Source of the DNA: Bacteroidaceae bacterium
Lineage (GTDB): Bacteria; Bacteroidota; Bacteroidia; Bacteroidales; Bacteroidaceae
Direction of reading: 5' to 3'
NCBI GenBank assembly: GCA_017619585.1
Contig: JAFZSA010000011.1
Location: 124,001 to 188,000 of the forward strand
Length of the DNA: 64,000 bases
The notes under the pieces: generated by a model
Database searches by the model: none
What the model was told of the DNA's origin: nothing
What the model saw: the letters and a program-made list of their open reading frames with translations, nothing else
Shown: one piece after another, positions 18,086-27,442 of the stretch
Layout: the number at the start of each line of letters is the position of its first letter
Position numbering within the stretch: the first letter of the stretch is position 1
Translations under genes and position numbers: made by a program

Positions 18086-19540
18086 TTAGAACTCGTAGTT
18101 AATACCTACACCAAGTACATCATTCTTACGGATGTACAGATCGTTCTTGACACCCACAGCAGTAGCCGTCTGAATGGAACGGTCATGATAGAAGGTGTGC
18201 ATGAAACCGAGGTCAAAGCTCAGGTGCTGGGTGGCCTTAATACGAGCACCCGCGGCAAACATATTGTTGGTGTTGTTGAAACTAAGGTCAGACATACCAT
18301 GTGACGAAATACCATAAACAGTACGCTGCCAAGAAGCTGACAAAGTTACATACTTGTTGAGGTCGTACTCAACACCAATGTTGAGTTCCCATGTGTTGTC
18401 ATCGATGTCTCTGACCATAAAATCAGGATTGTCAAGACTAGGTCTGTATTCACCAGCCTTGTGAAGAGACAAACCAGGAACCTCAACACCATTCTGATCG
18501 GTAACACACTTTCTTACACCTCTGTCGAAATACACATTCCAACCAGTCATCAGACGAAGACCCTCGAAAGGAGTAGCCATGGCACCCATAGAGAGAATGG
18601 CGGGAAGGTCCTCGCGAACCTTATAACCGTCTCTGAACTTAACTATAGATGGGTCTTCCAATAGCTGAGCAGCGGGGCTAAGAGTACTAGAGTTCTTGTA
18701 AACCATCTTGGTGGGAGCCTCGAACTTAATACCCAGATTCAAGTAATCACTTGCTTTCCAGTCAACGCCAATAATAGGAGTTACGCCCCAGCCCTTCTGA
18801 GTACAATCCAACTCGATAGCGGGAAATTCGCCAGGACCAGCAGCTGTCTCATAGCTAATATTCTTGATATAACCGTCATAGCCATTAGTACCGTAAACAA
18901 CACGTACACCGCCAAAGACTGACAGACTGGGAAGAACCTTATAGGTTGCGCCAAACTGACCACCGAATACATAAGAGTGACCCTCCATCTGAGAATCTAG
19001 GGTGTAGCCTTTAAACGCACTTGCAGCATAGGCTGCTGCCTGATCTTGTGTCATACCTGCAGCCATTGCCTGTTGGGCAATACCTTTGAAAATTGTCCCT
19101 GACACCAAAGACTCGAAACTACCCAGACCATTAGAGAATGAGCACTTACCACCACCACCGGTTACAGCAAAATGAGCATTCAGACTCCACTTGTCATGGT
19201 TGTAAGATGCAGAAATAGAGGGTACAACAGGAGCCTTGGCAGTACCCTTAAACTTATGGGTAGTCTCTCCAGGCTGTGCTGCGTTATAAGCAAACAAGGG
19301 GAATGTGGTAGTAATATTACGCTGCTGCCATACGCTCATGTGAGAATAAGAAAGATGCCAACCGTTAGCAAGGAAAGCAGTACCTGCAGGGTTGGCATAG
19401 AGACCAGCCAGGTCGATAATACCATTCTGAGACATCTGGCGCTCGAAAGACGCATTCTGATTAGAGTTAGTGTTCAAGCCACCTGCCAAAACTGAGGCAG
19501 AGAAGCACATCGCTAATGTTGAAATAAGTAACTTCTTCAT
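18086..19540 (-). CDS. OmpP1/FadL/TodX-family outer membrane transporter
   Basis: This outer-membrane beta-barrel of 484 residues probably takes up hydrophobic compounds such as fatty acids. A signal peptide (MKKLLISTLAMCFSASVLAG) is followed by the plug-like N-terminal stretch GIIDLAGLYANPAGTAFLANG, whose core NPAGTAF is a FadL-family signature. The C-terminus ends in VLGVGINYEF, a terminal aromatic that fits BAM recognition. It is a single-gene unit with its own strong promoter and terminator. The ligand is unknown. Confidence 0.9.
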   Translation of the reverse strand: MKKLLISTLAMCFSASVLAGGLNTNSNQNASFERQMSQNGIIDLAGLYANPAGTAFLANGWHLSYSHMSVWQQRNITTTFPLFAYNAAQPGETTHKFKGTAKAPVVPSISASYNHDKWSLNAHFAVTGGGGKCSFSNGLGSFESLVSGTIFKGIAQQAMAAGMTQDQAAAYAASAFKGYTLDSQMEGHSYVFGGQFGATYKVLPSLSVFGGVRVVYGTNGYDGYIKNISYETAAGPGEFPAIELDCTQKGWGVTPIIGVDWKASDYLNLGIKFEAPTKMVYKNSSTLSPAAQLLEDPSIVKFRDGYKVREDLPAILSMGAMATPFEGLRLMTGWNVYFDRGVRKCVTDQNGVEVPGLSLHKAGEYRPSLDNPDFMVRDIDDNTWELNIGVEYDLNKYVTLSASWQRTVYGISSHGMSDLSFNNTNNMFAAGARIKATQHLSFDLGFMHTFYHDRSIQTATAVGVKNDLYIRKNDVLGVGINYEF

Positions 19541-19575
19541 TCTTTTTACCTTTGGTTTAACTTAAATTTCGGGTG

Positions 19576-19607
19576 CAAAGGTAACATAAGAATCTGAAGT
19601 GTGCAAA
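19576..19607 (-). promoter_or_regulatory. Promoter for FadL-like gene
   Basis: TTTG (19604-19607), 20 bp, TACCTTTG (19576-19583) on the minus strand, about 35 bp before the ATG. Confidence 0.82.
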
Positions 19608-19674
19608 TTTTTGGAATAAAAATGCACACAAAAATCCAAAATGTGCAATCTACACAGCTAAAGCATAACATTTT

Positions 19675-20217
19675 TTAACCACAAACGACCTCGTTCATGG
19701 CTACATCATGTTCTTCTGACGGCACATCTGTCAGGAATTGGAAGGGGAAGCAGACACCAATCTTATACGCCTGAGACAATTGGGGCAAGAGACGGTCATA
19801 ATAACCCTTTCCCCTACCCAATCGTTGGCCGCTGGCACTGAATGCCATACCAGGCACAATGGCCATCTGTATCTGGCAATACTGCTCAGGAGGGAAAAGC
19901 GGACCTACAGGTTCCATAATATTATACGCACCCGCGCGTAAGGAATCCTCTCCCTGATAAAGACGCAACTCCAGATCCTGCCCCACCACTACAGGCAACA
20001 GCACCCTATGCCCTGCCTGATGAGCCATTTGTATTAGGGGACGCACATCAACCTCGTCCTGTAATGGGTAATATAACAACACCGTATTACATAGGCGCCA
20101 CTGACCGTCACATACAATACTGTTACAAACAGCCTCAGACATAGACGCTAACTGTTCCTGAGTATGAAGATTCTTCTGCTGACGTATAAAAGTGCGGATA
20201 TCGTTCTTCTCTTCCAT
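19675..20217 (-). CDS. 5-formyltetrahydrofolate cyclo-ligase
   Basis: The enzyme converts 5-formyl-THF to 5,10-methenyl-THF with ATP. The 180-residue product has the family's C-terminal signature GQRLGRGKGYYDRLL and the MAIVPGMAFSASG stretch. The earlier KNLHTQEQ and VLLYYPLQDEVDVRPL segments also fit. I start at ATG 20217 (MEEKNDIRTFIRQQ) because the extra seven codons of the open frame lie in the upstream gene's terminator hairpin. It may depend on read-through from the GH109-like gene or on an unseen promoter. Confidence 0.92.
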   Translation of the reverse strand: MEEKNDIRTFIRQQKNLHTQEQLASMSEAVCNSIVCDGQWRLCNTVLLYYPLQDEVDVRPLIQMAHQAGHRVLLPVVVGQDLELRLYQGEDSLRAGAYNIMEPVGPLFPPEQYCQIQMAIVPGMAFSASGQRLGRGKGYYDRLLPQLSQAYKIGVCFPFQFLTDVPSEEHDVAMNEVVCG

Positions 20218-20222
20218 ATAAA

Positions 20223-20249
20223 AAGCCCCTCCCGCCAAGGGGAGGGGTT
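20223..20249 (-). terminator. Terminator after GH109-like gene
   Basis: CCCCTCCC and GGGAGGGG arms with a short loop, followed by TTTTT on the minus strand. The hairpin ends six bases before the cyclo-ligase ATG. The sequence type also resembles the dispersed CCCCTCC palindromes elsewhere in the window. Confidence 0.75.
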
Positions 20250-20276
20250 ATAAGTAAAAGGTTATAGGATGTAAAT

Positions 20277-21857
20277 TTATTTCTTGGCCTTAGCCAGAGC
20301 TTTCTGCTTATCCTTGTCATACTTCTCCCACAGTTTCTTCTTAACTGTAAGTTCCTTCTGATTCTCTGTGCTGGCTTTGGCAAGTGCCTCGGCAGCAGCC
20401 TCATCAGCAGGAGAAGCATAAGCATGACGGTAACCCTTATTCACGTTCCAGTAACCACGTGTGAAATCAGGGAATTCAACAGCGGCGCAGTTATGATCCA
20501 TACTGATGGAACCCAACTCTGCCAGGCAGCACCACTCTGCCAGGTCATAAACGTCCATATCAAGGGGCAAGCCATTCTGCAGGCAGTAAACCATACGGGC
20601 ATCCATGATGAAATCCATACCACCATGACCACCTACCTGCTTAGCCATCTCGCCATACTTCTTCAGGATAGGATGCTGGTATTTCTCTACCAAGGCCTTC
20701 TGCTGATCGGCACTCATAAAGTTGTGAGTATCAAGCTTATCCACCTGTGGAATACCAGATTCCTTAACAGCACCGCCATCCAAAGCGAAGCGTGCCTCTG
20801 GGTACTTGGTAGCATAGCCGTTAACACCAATCAACTTGTACAAACGGTTGTAGGGCTGATAGGTCATTACGTTGTGCTGAATCATCACCACCTTGCCATT
20901 CTCAGTACGCATAAGGGTGGTCGTCTGGTCGCCATTGCGGAAGTTAGCAGGCTCCTTACCTGTCTTAGCCTTCACATACTCCTTACCATGGGCACTCTTG
21001 GTATCCATAGCTACCAAAGTCTTGAAGCGGTCACCACGATGGATATCCAATGCCTGGGCAACGGGACCAAGGCCGTGAGTAGCATAAAGGTCGCCACGGT
21101 TCTCCATGTTGTACTTCATACGCCAACCCAACTTGTCAGGATCCGAACCGTCAGGATTTTTCCAATAAGCATCCCAGAAAGGATCCAAGTTATGGATATA
21201 GGCACCCTCGGCACTGACAATCTCGCCAAAGACTCCATGCTGAGCCATATTCAAAGCGTTCATCTCGTACCAGTCATAGCAGCAGTTCTCCAGAATCATA
21301 CAATGCTTACGGGTCTGCTCAGAAAGATTGATAAGATCCCAACACTGCTCCAAATTCATGGCGCAGGGCACCTCAATAGCTGCATGCTTGCCACTCAGCA
21401 TGGCACACTTGGCAACAGGGAAGTGGTGATCCCAGTCAGTAGCAATGTAAACAAGGTCTATATCAGAACGCTTGCATACCTCTTCATACCCCTTCTCGCC
21501 ACTATAAATGGCTGCTGGTGGAAGACCGGCATCACGCAAGTATTTCTGACACTTCTCTGCACGCTCCTCTTCATAATCACAAAGGGCAACAATCTGCACT
21601 CCAGGAATGTGAGTAAAGCGCTGCACAGCACCCGGGCCACGCATACCCAATCCCACAAAAGCTACACGAACGGTAGACAACTTGGGAGTTGTAAGACCTA
21701 ACACATGCTGCTGACCTGCAGGACGCTGCGGTGTATCTATGACAATGGTACCTTCCTGGAAATGATACTTGGTACTCGGACTAAGGCTTTGTGCCCATAC
21801 GGTAACACTGGCAGAAATGACCGCCAGAGTCAAAAAAATGTTTCTCTTAAGGTTCAT
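20277..21857 (-). CDS. GH109-like Gfo/Idh/MocA oxidoreductase
   Basis: This exported NAD-dependent protein of 526 residues resembles GH109 enzymes, which cleave alpha-N-acetylgalactosamine by an oxidation-elimination mechanism. A signal peptide (about 1-22) precedes a Rossmann fold with VRVAFVGLGMRGPGAVQRF. The sugar-handling motif EVPCAMNLEQCWDL and the conserved NCCYDWYEMNAL and GDLYATHGLGPVAQAL segments are present. The tail beyond about residue 480 is rich in Ala, Lys and Glu and is probably a low-complexity extension. Exact hydrolase activity is inferred; some relatives are ordinary dehydrogenases. It is transcribed from its own promoter. Confidence 0.87.
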   Translation of the reverse strand: MNLKRNIFLTLAVISASVTVWAQSLSPSTKYHFQEGTIVIDTPQRPAGQQHVLGLTTPKLSTVRVAFVGLGMRGPGAVQRFTHIPGVQIVALCDYEEERAEKCQKYLRDAGLPPAAIYSGEKGYEEVCKRSDIDLVYIATDWDHHFPVAKCAMLSGKHAAIEVPCAMNLEQCWDLINLSEQTRKHCMILENCCYDWYEMNALNMAQHGVFGEIVSAEGAYIHNLDPFWDAYWKNPDGSDPDKLGWRMKYNMENRGDLYATHGLGPVAQALDIHRGDRFKTLVAMDTKSAHGKEYVKAKTGKEPANFRNGDQTTTLMRTENGKVVMIQHNVMTYQPYNRLYKLIGVNGYATKYPEARFALDGGAVKESGIPQVDKLDTHNFMSADQQKALVEKYQHPILKKYGEMAKQVGGHGGMDFIMDARMVYCLQNGLPLDMDVYDLAEWCCLAELGSISMDHNCAAVEFPDFTRGYWNVNKGYRHAYASPADEAAAEALAKASTENQKELTVKKKLWEKYDKDKQKALAKAKK

Positions 21858-21886
21858 AACGTGTAATTCACAATGTTGTTATGGAG

Positions 21887-21894
21887 CAAAGATA
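21887..21894 (-). promoter_or_regulatory. -7 element for GH109-like gene
   Basis: TATCTTTG on the minus strand, 30 bp before the ATG. The -33 region is only GTTG at an 18-bp spacing. Confidence 0.6.
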
Positions 21895-21989
21895 GAAATT
21901 ATTTGCGAAAGTCAACACTTTACGAGTGAAAATTATGCTTAAATTTCAACTTTCCACCCTTGGAAGCACGTTTTTTCTAATAAATAATG

Positions 21990-21997
21990 TATATTTG
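21990..21997 (+). promoter_or_regulatory. -7 element for the rlmN operon
   Basis: TATATTTG lies 19 bp before the rlmN ATG. No good TTTG is seen at -33; a T-run occupies that position. Confidence 0.6.
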
Positions 21998-22016
21998 CAC
22001 TTCGTAAAGTAACCAC

Positions 22017-23042
22017 ATGGAGAAGAAAAGCCTTTTAGGAATGAATCTTGACGAGCTGAAAGCCGCCGTCACAGAAGTCGGTCTGCCCGCCTTTGCCGCC
22101 AAACAGGTGGCACGATGGATTTATGTGCAACACGTAAGCAGCATTGACGATATGACAAACATCTCGCTGAAAAACCGTGAGGCCCTGAAAGAGCATTACA
22201 CAATAGGCTGTGCCCAACACACTGACTGCCAGTGCAGCATAGACGGAACCCGTAAATACCTCTTCCCCACCCGAGACGGACAACTGGTAGAATCTGTTTA
22301 CATCCCTGATGGCGAAAGAGCCACCCTGTGTGTAAGCAGTCAGGCTGGATGCCGCATGGGATGCCGTTTCTGCATGACGGGACGGCAAGGGTTCTGCGGA
22401 AACCTGACAACAACAGACATACTGAATCAGATTTACTCGCTGCCGGAAAGAGACACACTCACCAACGTGGTCTTCATGGGACAGGGAGAGCCCTTCGACA
22501 ACATAGATGCAGTGCTGAAGGCTACCCAACTGCTAACTGCCGACTACGGCTATGCCTGGAGTCCTAAGCGCATCACAGTATCTACAGTGGGCGTACGCAA
22601 AGGTTTGACACGCTTTCTGGAGGAGAGCGACTGTCACCTGGCCATCAGCCTGCACAACCCCTTCCCTGCAGAACGCCTGGAGATGATGCCTGCAGAGAAT
22701 GCCTACAGCCTGACAGAGTTTCTGACCCTGCTGAAGCAATACGACTGGACACACCAGCGCCGTCTGAGCTTTGAGTATATTGTCTTTGGCGGATTGAACG
22801 ATATGCCACGCCACGCAAAAGAACTGGTAAAACTGCTGGCCCCCATAGAATGCCGTGTGAACCTGATAAGATTCCATCAGATTCCGGATACGTCATTCAA
22901 GGGAGCCTCAGAAGAAACCATGATATGGCTGCGCGACTACCTTACTCAGCACGGAGTAACAACAACCATACGTGCCAGCCGCGGACAAGACATCTATGCT
23001 GCCTGCGGACTGCTACACAACAAGAAAACAACAGAAGCATGA
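22017..23042 (+). CDS. rlmN: Dual-specificity RNA methyltransferase RlmN
   Basis: RlmN is a radical-SAM enzyme that methylates C2 of A2503 in 23S rRNA and A37 in some tRNAs. The 341-residue protein has the cluster-binding CX3CX2C as Cys112, Cys116 and Cys119 (GCRMGCRFCMTG). The catalytic C-terminal Cys330 lies in DIYAACGLL. The FMGQGEPFDN motif is also intact. It is the first gene of an eight-gene plus-strand run, and its TGA overlaps the ATG of the next gene (ATGA). Confidence 0.96.
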   Translation: MEKKSLLGMNLDELKAAVTEVGLPAFAAKQVARWIYVQHVSSIDDMTNISLKNREALKEHYTIGCAQHTDCQCSIDGTRKYLFPTRDGQLVESVYIPDGERATLCVSSQAGCRMGCRFCMTGRQGFCGNLTTTDILNQIYSLPERDTLTNVVFMGQGEPFDNIDAVLKATQLLTADYGYAWSPKRITVSTVGVRKGLTRFLEESDCHLAISLHNPFPAERLEMMPAENAYSLTEFLTLLKQYDWTHQRRLSFEYIVFGGLNDMPRHAKELVKLLAPIECRVNLIRFHQIPDTSFKGASEETMIWLRDYLTQHGVTTTIRASRGQDIYAACGLLHNKKTTEA

Positions 23043-24076
23043 AAAGATACAAGTTTTACCTACTGATGATACTGGCATGCTGCATCCTTGCCAGCTGTAC
23101 CAAGAATATGGTTCTGCCCGTTGCCAGCGGTCGCCCCTATGAAGTGCTAGTGGTATTGGAAGACGATATATGGGAGGCACCGGCAGGAAGAGCATTGTTC
23201 GATATCCTGGATACCGACGTTCCCTGTCTGCCGCAGAGCGAACGGTCATTCCGCATCTCACATACAGATCCCAAGCACTACGACCATCTGATGCAGCTCT
23301 TCCGCAACATCATATTGGTAAACATAGACAAGACTCAGTATAGTCAGACCCGTATGCGTTTTGCACGCGACAAGTATGCCACAGAACAGATTGTACTGAC
23401 CATCAACACTCCCAGCCAGGAAAGCCTGAAGGAATTCTGCGAGCAGCACAGACAAGAAGTGGTGGACTTTCTGACCCGCACGGAGATGAACCGACTGATC
23501 AAGAAACTGGAGAAGAAATTCTCCAAGACCACAGACGACTTGGCGTGGCTGACTTTCGGTTGTCACCTGAATGCGCCTGATGAGCTGAAGAGCTACAAGA
23601 AAGGCGAGAACTTCTTCTGGACCAGCAACAACACAGCCTCAGGACTGGAGAACATCTGTATGTACAGCTATGAATACGAGGGTCCGGAAACCTTCAATAA
23701 GGAATATCTGCTGCACAAGCGCGATTCTATCATGGAAAAGAACCTGCCCGGAGAAAAGGAAGGTATGTATATGCAGACAGATACGCTGTGCACCCTGATT
23801 AAACCCATTGTGGTTCACAAAGCCTACGCCATGGAGATACGCGGACTATGGTACATGAAGAACGACTGCATGGGCGGTCCCTTTGTCAGCCACAGCAGAG
23901 TGGACGCAGAAAGCAACCGCGTAATAGTGGTAGAGGCCTTTGTATATGCACCCGAGAAGAAGAAACGCGACCTCATCAGACGTCTTGAGGCCTCGCTCTA
24001 TACATTACAACTACCTCTGGAACAGAAATCATTGATTGAGATTAGTGTCGAAGAGGAGAAAAAGGACACAAAATAA
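23039..24076 (+). CDS. DUF4837 lipoprotein
   Basis: This 345-residue protein of unknown function is conserved in Bacteroidetes. It has a lipoprotein signal with lipobox LASC and Cys20, so it should be anchored to a membrane. The body includes YEVLVVLEDDIWEAPAGRALFD near the start (core VLVVLEDDIWE) and RGLWYMKNDCMGGPFVSH near the end, which I associate with DUF4837. It overlaps rlmN by 4 bp and is followed 4 bp later by the PdxA-like gene, so the three are translationally linked. No catalytic residues can be named. Confidence 0.85.
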   Translation: MKRYKFYLLMILACCILASCTKNMVLPVASGRPYEVLVVLEDDIWEAPAGRALFDILDTDVPCLPQSERSFRISHTDPKHYDHLMQLFRNIILVNIDKTQYSQTRMRFARDKYATEQIVLTINTPSQESLKEFCEQHRQEVVDFLTRTEMNRLIKKLEKKFSKTTDDLAWLTFGCHLNAPDELKSYKKGENFFWTSNNTASGLENICMYSYEYEGPETFNKEYLLHKRDSIMEKNLPGEKEGMYMQTDTLCTLIKPIVVHKAYAMEIRGLWYMKNDCMGGPFVSHSRVDAESNRVIVVEAFVYAPEKKKRDLIRRLEASLYTLQLPLEQKSLIEISVEEEKKDTK

Positions 24077-24080
24077 GATT

Positions 24081-24926
24081 ATGGAAAAGATTAAAATAGG
24101 AATCACACAAGGCAAAGCTGACAGAACAGGCTACAACCTTATACTGACAGCATTCGAGGAACCTGTTTCGCTGGAGCTATGCCACCCCATCATATATGGT
24201 GATAAGGAAGTTGCCATACAGCAGCGCAAGGTTATGAACCTGAACACCAACTTCGTCACCATTAACAATACCGATGATGTGCAAGACGGACGCCTTTCGC
24301 TGCTGCAATGCGAGGAAAGCGAGAAGAAAGCTATAGAGGACTGTCTGGCAAACAACATAGACGCCCTGGTGATAAACCCACAGGAAACGCCCTTCACATG
24401 CCCTGCCGGCAGCACAGAGATGCTCATAAACGAAGACATACGCATGGCACTGGTTCAGAAGGTTGACAAGAACACCATCGAGTCATTCCGCCAGACCCTG
24501 GAACGCGACTTCGACTGCCAGCACCCGCGTATCGCTATCCTCAGCGACGAGGCACCGCAGGAGAACACCAGCGAAGAACCAATAGAGGAGAAACACATGC
24601 ACGTGTATGGTCCCTATGCCATAAAAGAATTCTTCGAGGAGGAGAAATACATGTACTACGACGGCATTATCACCAGCGAGAAGAAGAAGGCTACAGAAGC
24701 CTTCGGCTCCCTTGCATATGAATATGGCATAAAGTTCTATGCCGGAACGGACCTCATCATCACCTCGCCCTTCCTCTCTGACACGATGTGTCTGAACCAC
24801 GCCACATACATTGCAACCGACGTGTATCGCAACAGAAAATCATACGACGAGGAACGCGAGAACCCGCTGCCAAAGCTTTTCCACGACAAGCGAGAGGATC
24901 GAAACAGCAATAATCAGGTGGAATAA
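24081..24926 (+). CDS. Degenerate PdxA-like protein (probable pseudoenzyme)
   Basis: The 281-residue protein aligns by eye with 4-hydroxythreonine-4-phosphate dehydrogenase PdxA: KIKIGITQGKADRTGYNLI at the N-terminus and a late YGPYAIKEFF...YDGIITSEKK...ITSPF segment. It is shorter than PdxA (usually 330-360). The metal-binding His residues are gone: the MYHDQG motif is TSEKKK, the GEGGH region is absent, the TSxDHGT motif is TSPFLSDT, and GHTE is GSTE. The frame is intact and the gene stays in a tight operon, so a non-catalytic role is plausible. It could also be a recent decay product. Confidence 0.75.
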   Translation: MEKIKIGITQGKADRTGYNLILTAFEEPVSLELCHPIIYGDKEVAIQQRKVMNLNTNFVTINNTDDVQDGRLSLLQCEESEKKAIEDCLANNIDALVINPQETPFTCPAGSTEMLINEDIRMALVQKVDKNTIESFRQTLERDFDCQHPRIAILSDEAPQENTSEEPIEEKHMHVYGPYAIKEFFEEEKYMYYDGIITSEKKKATEAFGSLAYEYGIKFYAGTDLIITSPFLSDTMCLNHATYIATDVYRNRKSYDEERENPLPKLFHDKREDRNSNNQVE

Positions 24927-24935
24927 AAGAGCGTT

Positions 24936-26174
24936 ATGAAGAAACTGGACATAGACCTACAGAAGCTAAAGAACCAGTATAACATTGTCGGAAAGAACAA
25001 GGCACTGGATACCGCCTTGCTGACAGCAGTTCAGGTGGCACCCACAGACTTGTCCGTACTCATAGAAGGCGAAAACGGCGTAGGAAAGGAAATCATCCCA
25101 CGCATCATTCATGATTTAAGTCCGTGCAAGAACAAGAAGTACCTGGCCATCAACTGCGGCTCTATACCTGAAGGTACCATAGACAGCGAACTCTTCGGTC
25201 ACGAGAAAGGCGCTTTTACAAACGCCATCAGCGAACACGAGGGTTACTTTGGAGCAGCCGACGGCGGTACACTCTTTCTGGACGAAATAGGCGAGCTGCC
25301 CCTGAGCACTCAGGCCAGACTGCTTCGTGTGCTGGAGACTGGCGAATACATACGTGTTGGCAGCAACTCCATACGCAAGACCACAGCCCGTATCATAGCA
25401 GCCACCAACATCAACATCCCCAATGCCATCCGAGAGGGGAAGTTCCGTCAGGACCTGTACTACAGACTCTGTCGCGTGAACATTACCATGCCGCCATTGA
25501 GGGAGAGAGACGATGATGCCGTGCTGCTGTTCAAGAAGTTTGCCATGGATATGGCTACCAAGTACCAGATGCCTGAATACATCCATCTGACACCAGCTGC
25601 CGAGCAGGTAGTGAAATCCTACAAATGGCCAGGCAACATTCGTCAGCTTAAGAATGTGGTGGAACAGATGAGCGTACTTTCCGAGGAACGCAGCATCACC
25701 CCGGAGATACTGGCAAAATTCGGCATTGTACCCAACTCAGACAGCGAGATGGGCATCACCATAACAGGCAACAGAAGTTCTGAATCGCAGCACGACTACG
25801 AGAAGGAAATCAAGATGCTGGCCCATGCCGTACTACAACTCAGGAACGAGGTAGAAGACCTGAAACAGAAAATTCAGGGCGGAGAGCCCTCGAATCTTCC
25901 TGCCACTACCTCCGTCCCCGCCACAGCAGCACCATCCTTCACGCATCAGGTGCCTAACATCCCACAGTCTCCTATCCCTGCAACAGACATGGACTTCCAG
26001 ACGGCCGAAGAGGTGTTGGAGGACGATACGCTGAACATCAACGACATGGAGAAGCGCAACATCATAAAATCACTCCAGCGCAACCACTACAGAAGAAAAG
26101 ATGCTGCCGACGAACTTGGCATAAGCGTCAGAACACTATATAGAAAACTGAAAGCATATGGTATTGAGGAATAA
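24936..26174 (+). CDS. Sigma54-interacting AAA+ transcriptional regulator without receiver domain
   Basis: The 412-residue protein is a bacterial enhancer-binding-type regulator. Walker A is GENGVGKE (45-52) and Walker B is TLFLDEIGEL (112-121). The sigma54-contact loop reads GAFTNA (92-97) where nearly all family members have GAFTGA. An arginine-finger region and a C-terminal Fis-type helix-turn-helix (DAADELGISVRTLYRKLKAYG) are present. There is no N-terminal sensor domain, so activity would be set by abundance or partners. It overlaps lptE by 17 bp. The altered loop may weaken sigma54 remodelling. Confidence 0.88.
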   Translation: MKKLDIDLQKLKNQYNIVGKNKALDTALLTAVQVAPTDLSVLIEGENGVGKEIIPRIIHDLSPCKNKKYLAINCGSIPEGTIDSELFGHEKGAFTNAISEHEGYFGAADGGTLFLDEIGELPLSTQARLLRVLETGEYIRVGSNSIRKTTARIIAATNINIPNAIREGKFRQDLYYRLCRVNITMPPLRERDDDAVLLFKKFAMDMATKYQMPEYIHLTPAAEQVVKSYKWPGNIRQLKNVVEQMSVLSEERSITPEILAKFGIVPNSDSEMGITITGNRSSESQHDYEKEIKMLAHAVLQLRNEVEDLKQKIQGGEPSNLPATTSVPATAAPSFTHQVPNIPQSPIPATDMDFQTAEEVLEDDTLNINDMEKRNIIKSLQRNHYRRKDAADELGISVRTLYRKLKAYGIEE

Positions 26175-26682
26175 AAAGCGGATGAGCATATTGCTGGCTT
26201 GCTGCATGTGCATAATACTCTGTGCATGCAGAATTGAGTACAAGTTCAATGGTGCAAGCATCGACTACCAATTAACAAAAACTATACAGATTGACAACTT
26301 TCCCATCCGTAGTGCATACGTATGGGCACCCATGCAGGCTATTTTTCAGAACAAGCTGACTGACATATATGCCAGCCAGACCAGATTGCGTCAGGTAAAG
26401 AAGAACGGTGACCTGCAACTATCTGGCGAGATTACACATTTCGACCAGTACAACAAAGGTATCTCCAGCGACGGCTACAGCAGTCAGGTACAGCTGAAGA
26501 TGACGGTAAACGTGCGTTTTGTCAACAACAAGAAACACGAGGAGGATTTCGAACGTCAGTTCACAGCCACCACAGAGTATGATGCCAGCCAGCAGCTGAC
26601 AGCCGTACAGGAAGAACTGGTGACCCAGATGTCAAAGGACATCGTAGATCAGATATTCAACGCAACAGTAGCTAACTGGTAA
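26158..26682 (+). CDS. lptE: LptE-family lipoprotein
   Basis: LptE plugs the LptD barrel that inserts LPS into the outer leaflet. The 174-residue product has a basic n-region (MVLRNKKRM), a hydrophobic stretch and a lipobox ending CAC with Cys24. The body opens with CRIEYKFNGASIDYQLTKT (core YKFNGASID) and IQIDNFPI, typical of Bacteroidetes LptE annotations. I start at ATG 26158, which overlaps the regulator gene, because the alternative at 26182 loses the charged n-region. Function is inferred from family and position. Confidence 0.85.
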   Translation: MVLRNKKRMSILLACCMCIILCACRIEYKFNGASIDYQLTKTIQIDNFPIRSAYVWAPMQAIFQNKLTDIYASQTRLRQVKKNGDLQLSGEITHFDQYNKGISSDGYSSQVQLKMTVNVRFVNNKKHEEDFERQFTATTEYDASQQLTAVQEELVTQMSKDIVDQIFNATVANW

Positions 26683-26703
26683 CATGAAACAAGCATCAAC
26701 CCT

Positions 26704-27432
26704 ATGCCAAGACATTTGATAGATTTCATCAGAAGGCCCAACAGCATGGATCAGCAGGCTATATCCATGCTAAGGAATATGAAAGACGAGCATCCGTATT
26801 TTCACTCTGCCCGCATACTGTTGCTGCAAGCACTTTACAAGCACCACTCCCCTCAATTCGATGAGGAGCTGCGCATCAGTGCGCCATTGTTGCCAGACAG
26901 ACAGGCTATATTCAGTCTGATTGAAGAGCCTAACTACCAGAAAAAAGAGGAACGCAGGAAATTCAATATAGAAGAGACGGATACAGACAAATCCGAAAGA
27001 ACAGACCTACTGATCTCCGACTTCCTGGAGAGCCAGCCCAAGGAGCAACCACAGACTGTGCGCTACCCCATCGATGCCACGCAAGACTACATTGGCTTCC
27101 TGCTGCAAAACGAGGCACAGGAAGAGGAAACACCAGACGTTCCAATGAACGGTGGCGGTGTGGTTGAGGACTTCCTAAGCCAGGAACCCAAGAGAATTGT
27201 CCTGAAAGATAATGATGCCAATACAGAAGTTCCTGAAGAAAAGGAAGAAAAAGAAGAAGAGAATGAGATTTTGACAGAAACTTTGGCAGGAATTTATATA
27301 AAACAAGGTAAATTTGAGAATGCAATTAAAATTATACGTCAATTATCCTTGAAATATCCGAAAAAAAATCGTTACTTTGCAGACCAAATCCGATTTTTGG
27401 AAAAACTGATAATAAATAATAAAAACAAATAA
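26704..27432 (+). CDS. TPR-like protein of unknown function
   Basis: The 242-residue protein has no signal peptide. The N-terminal part is helical and contains HPYFHSARILLLQALYK. The middle is acidic and low in complexity (EEKEEKEEENE). The C-terminus looks like one tetratricopeptide repeat: LAGIYIKQGKFENAIKIIRQ. Equivalent genes sit between lptE and secG in other Bacteroidales, to my knowledge. A scaffold role in envelope biogenesis is possible but unproven. Local A/T content rises in the last 150 bases. Confidence 0.75.
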   Translation: MPRHLIDFIRRPNSMDQQAISMLRNMKDEHPYFHSARILLLQALYKHHSPQFDEELRISAPLLPDRQAIFSLIEEPNYQKKEERRKFNIEETDTDKSERTDLLISDFLESQPKEQPQTVRYPIDATQDYIGFLLQNEAQEEETPDVPMNGGGVVEDFLSQEPKRIVLKDNDANTEVPEEKEEKEEENEILTETLAGIYIKQGKFENAIKIIRQLSLKYPKKNRYFADQIRFLEKLIINNKNK

Positions 27433-27442
27433 CAAATAAAAC

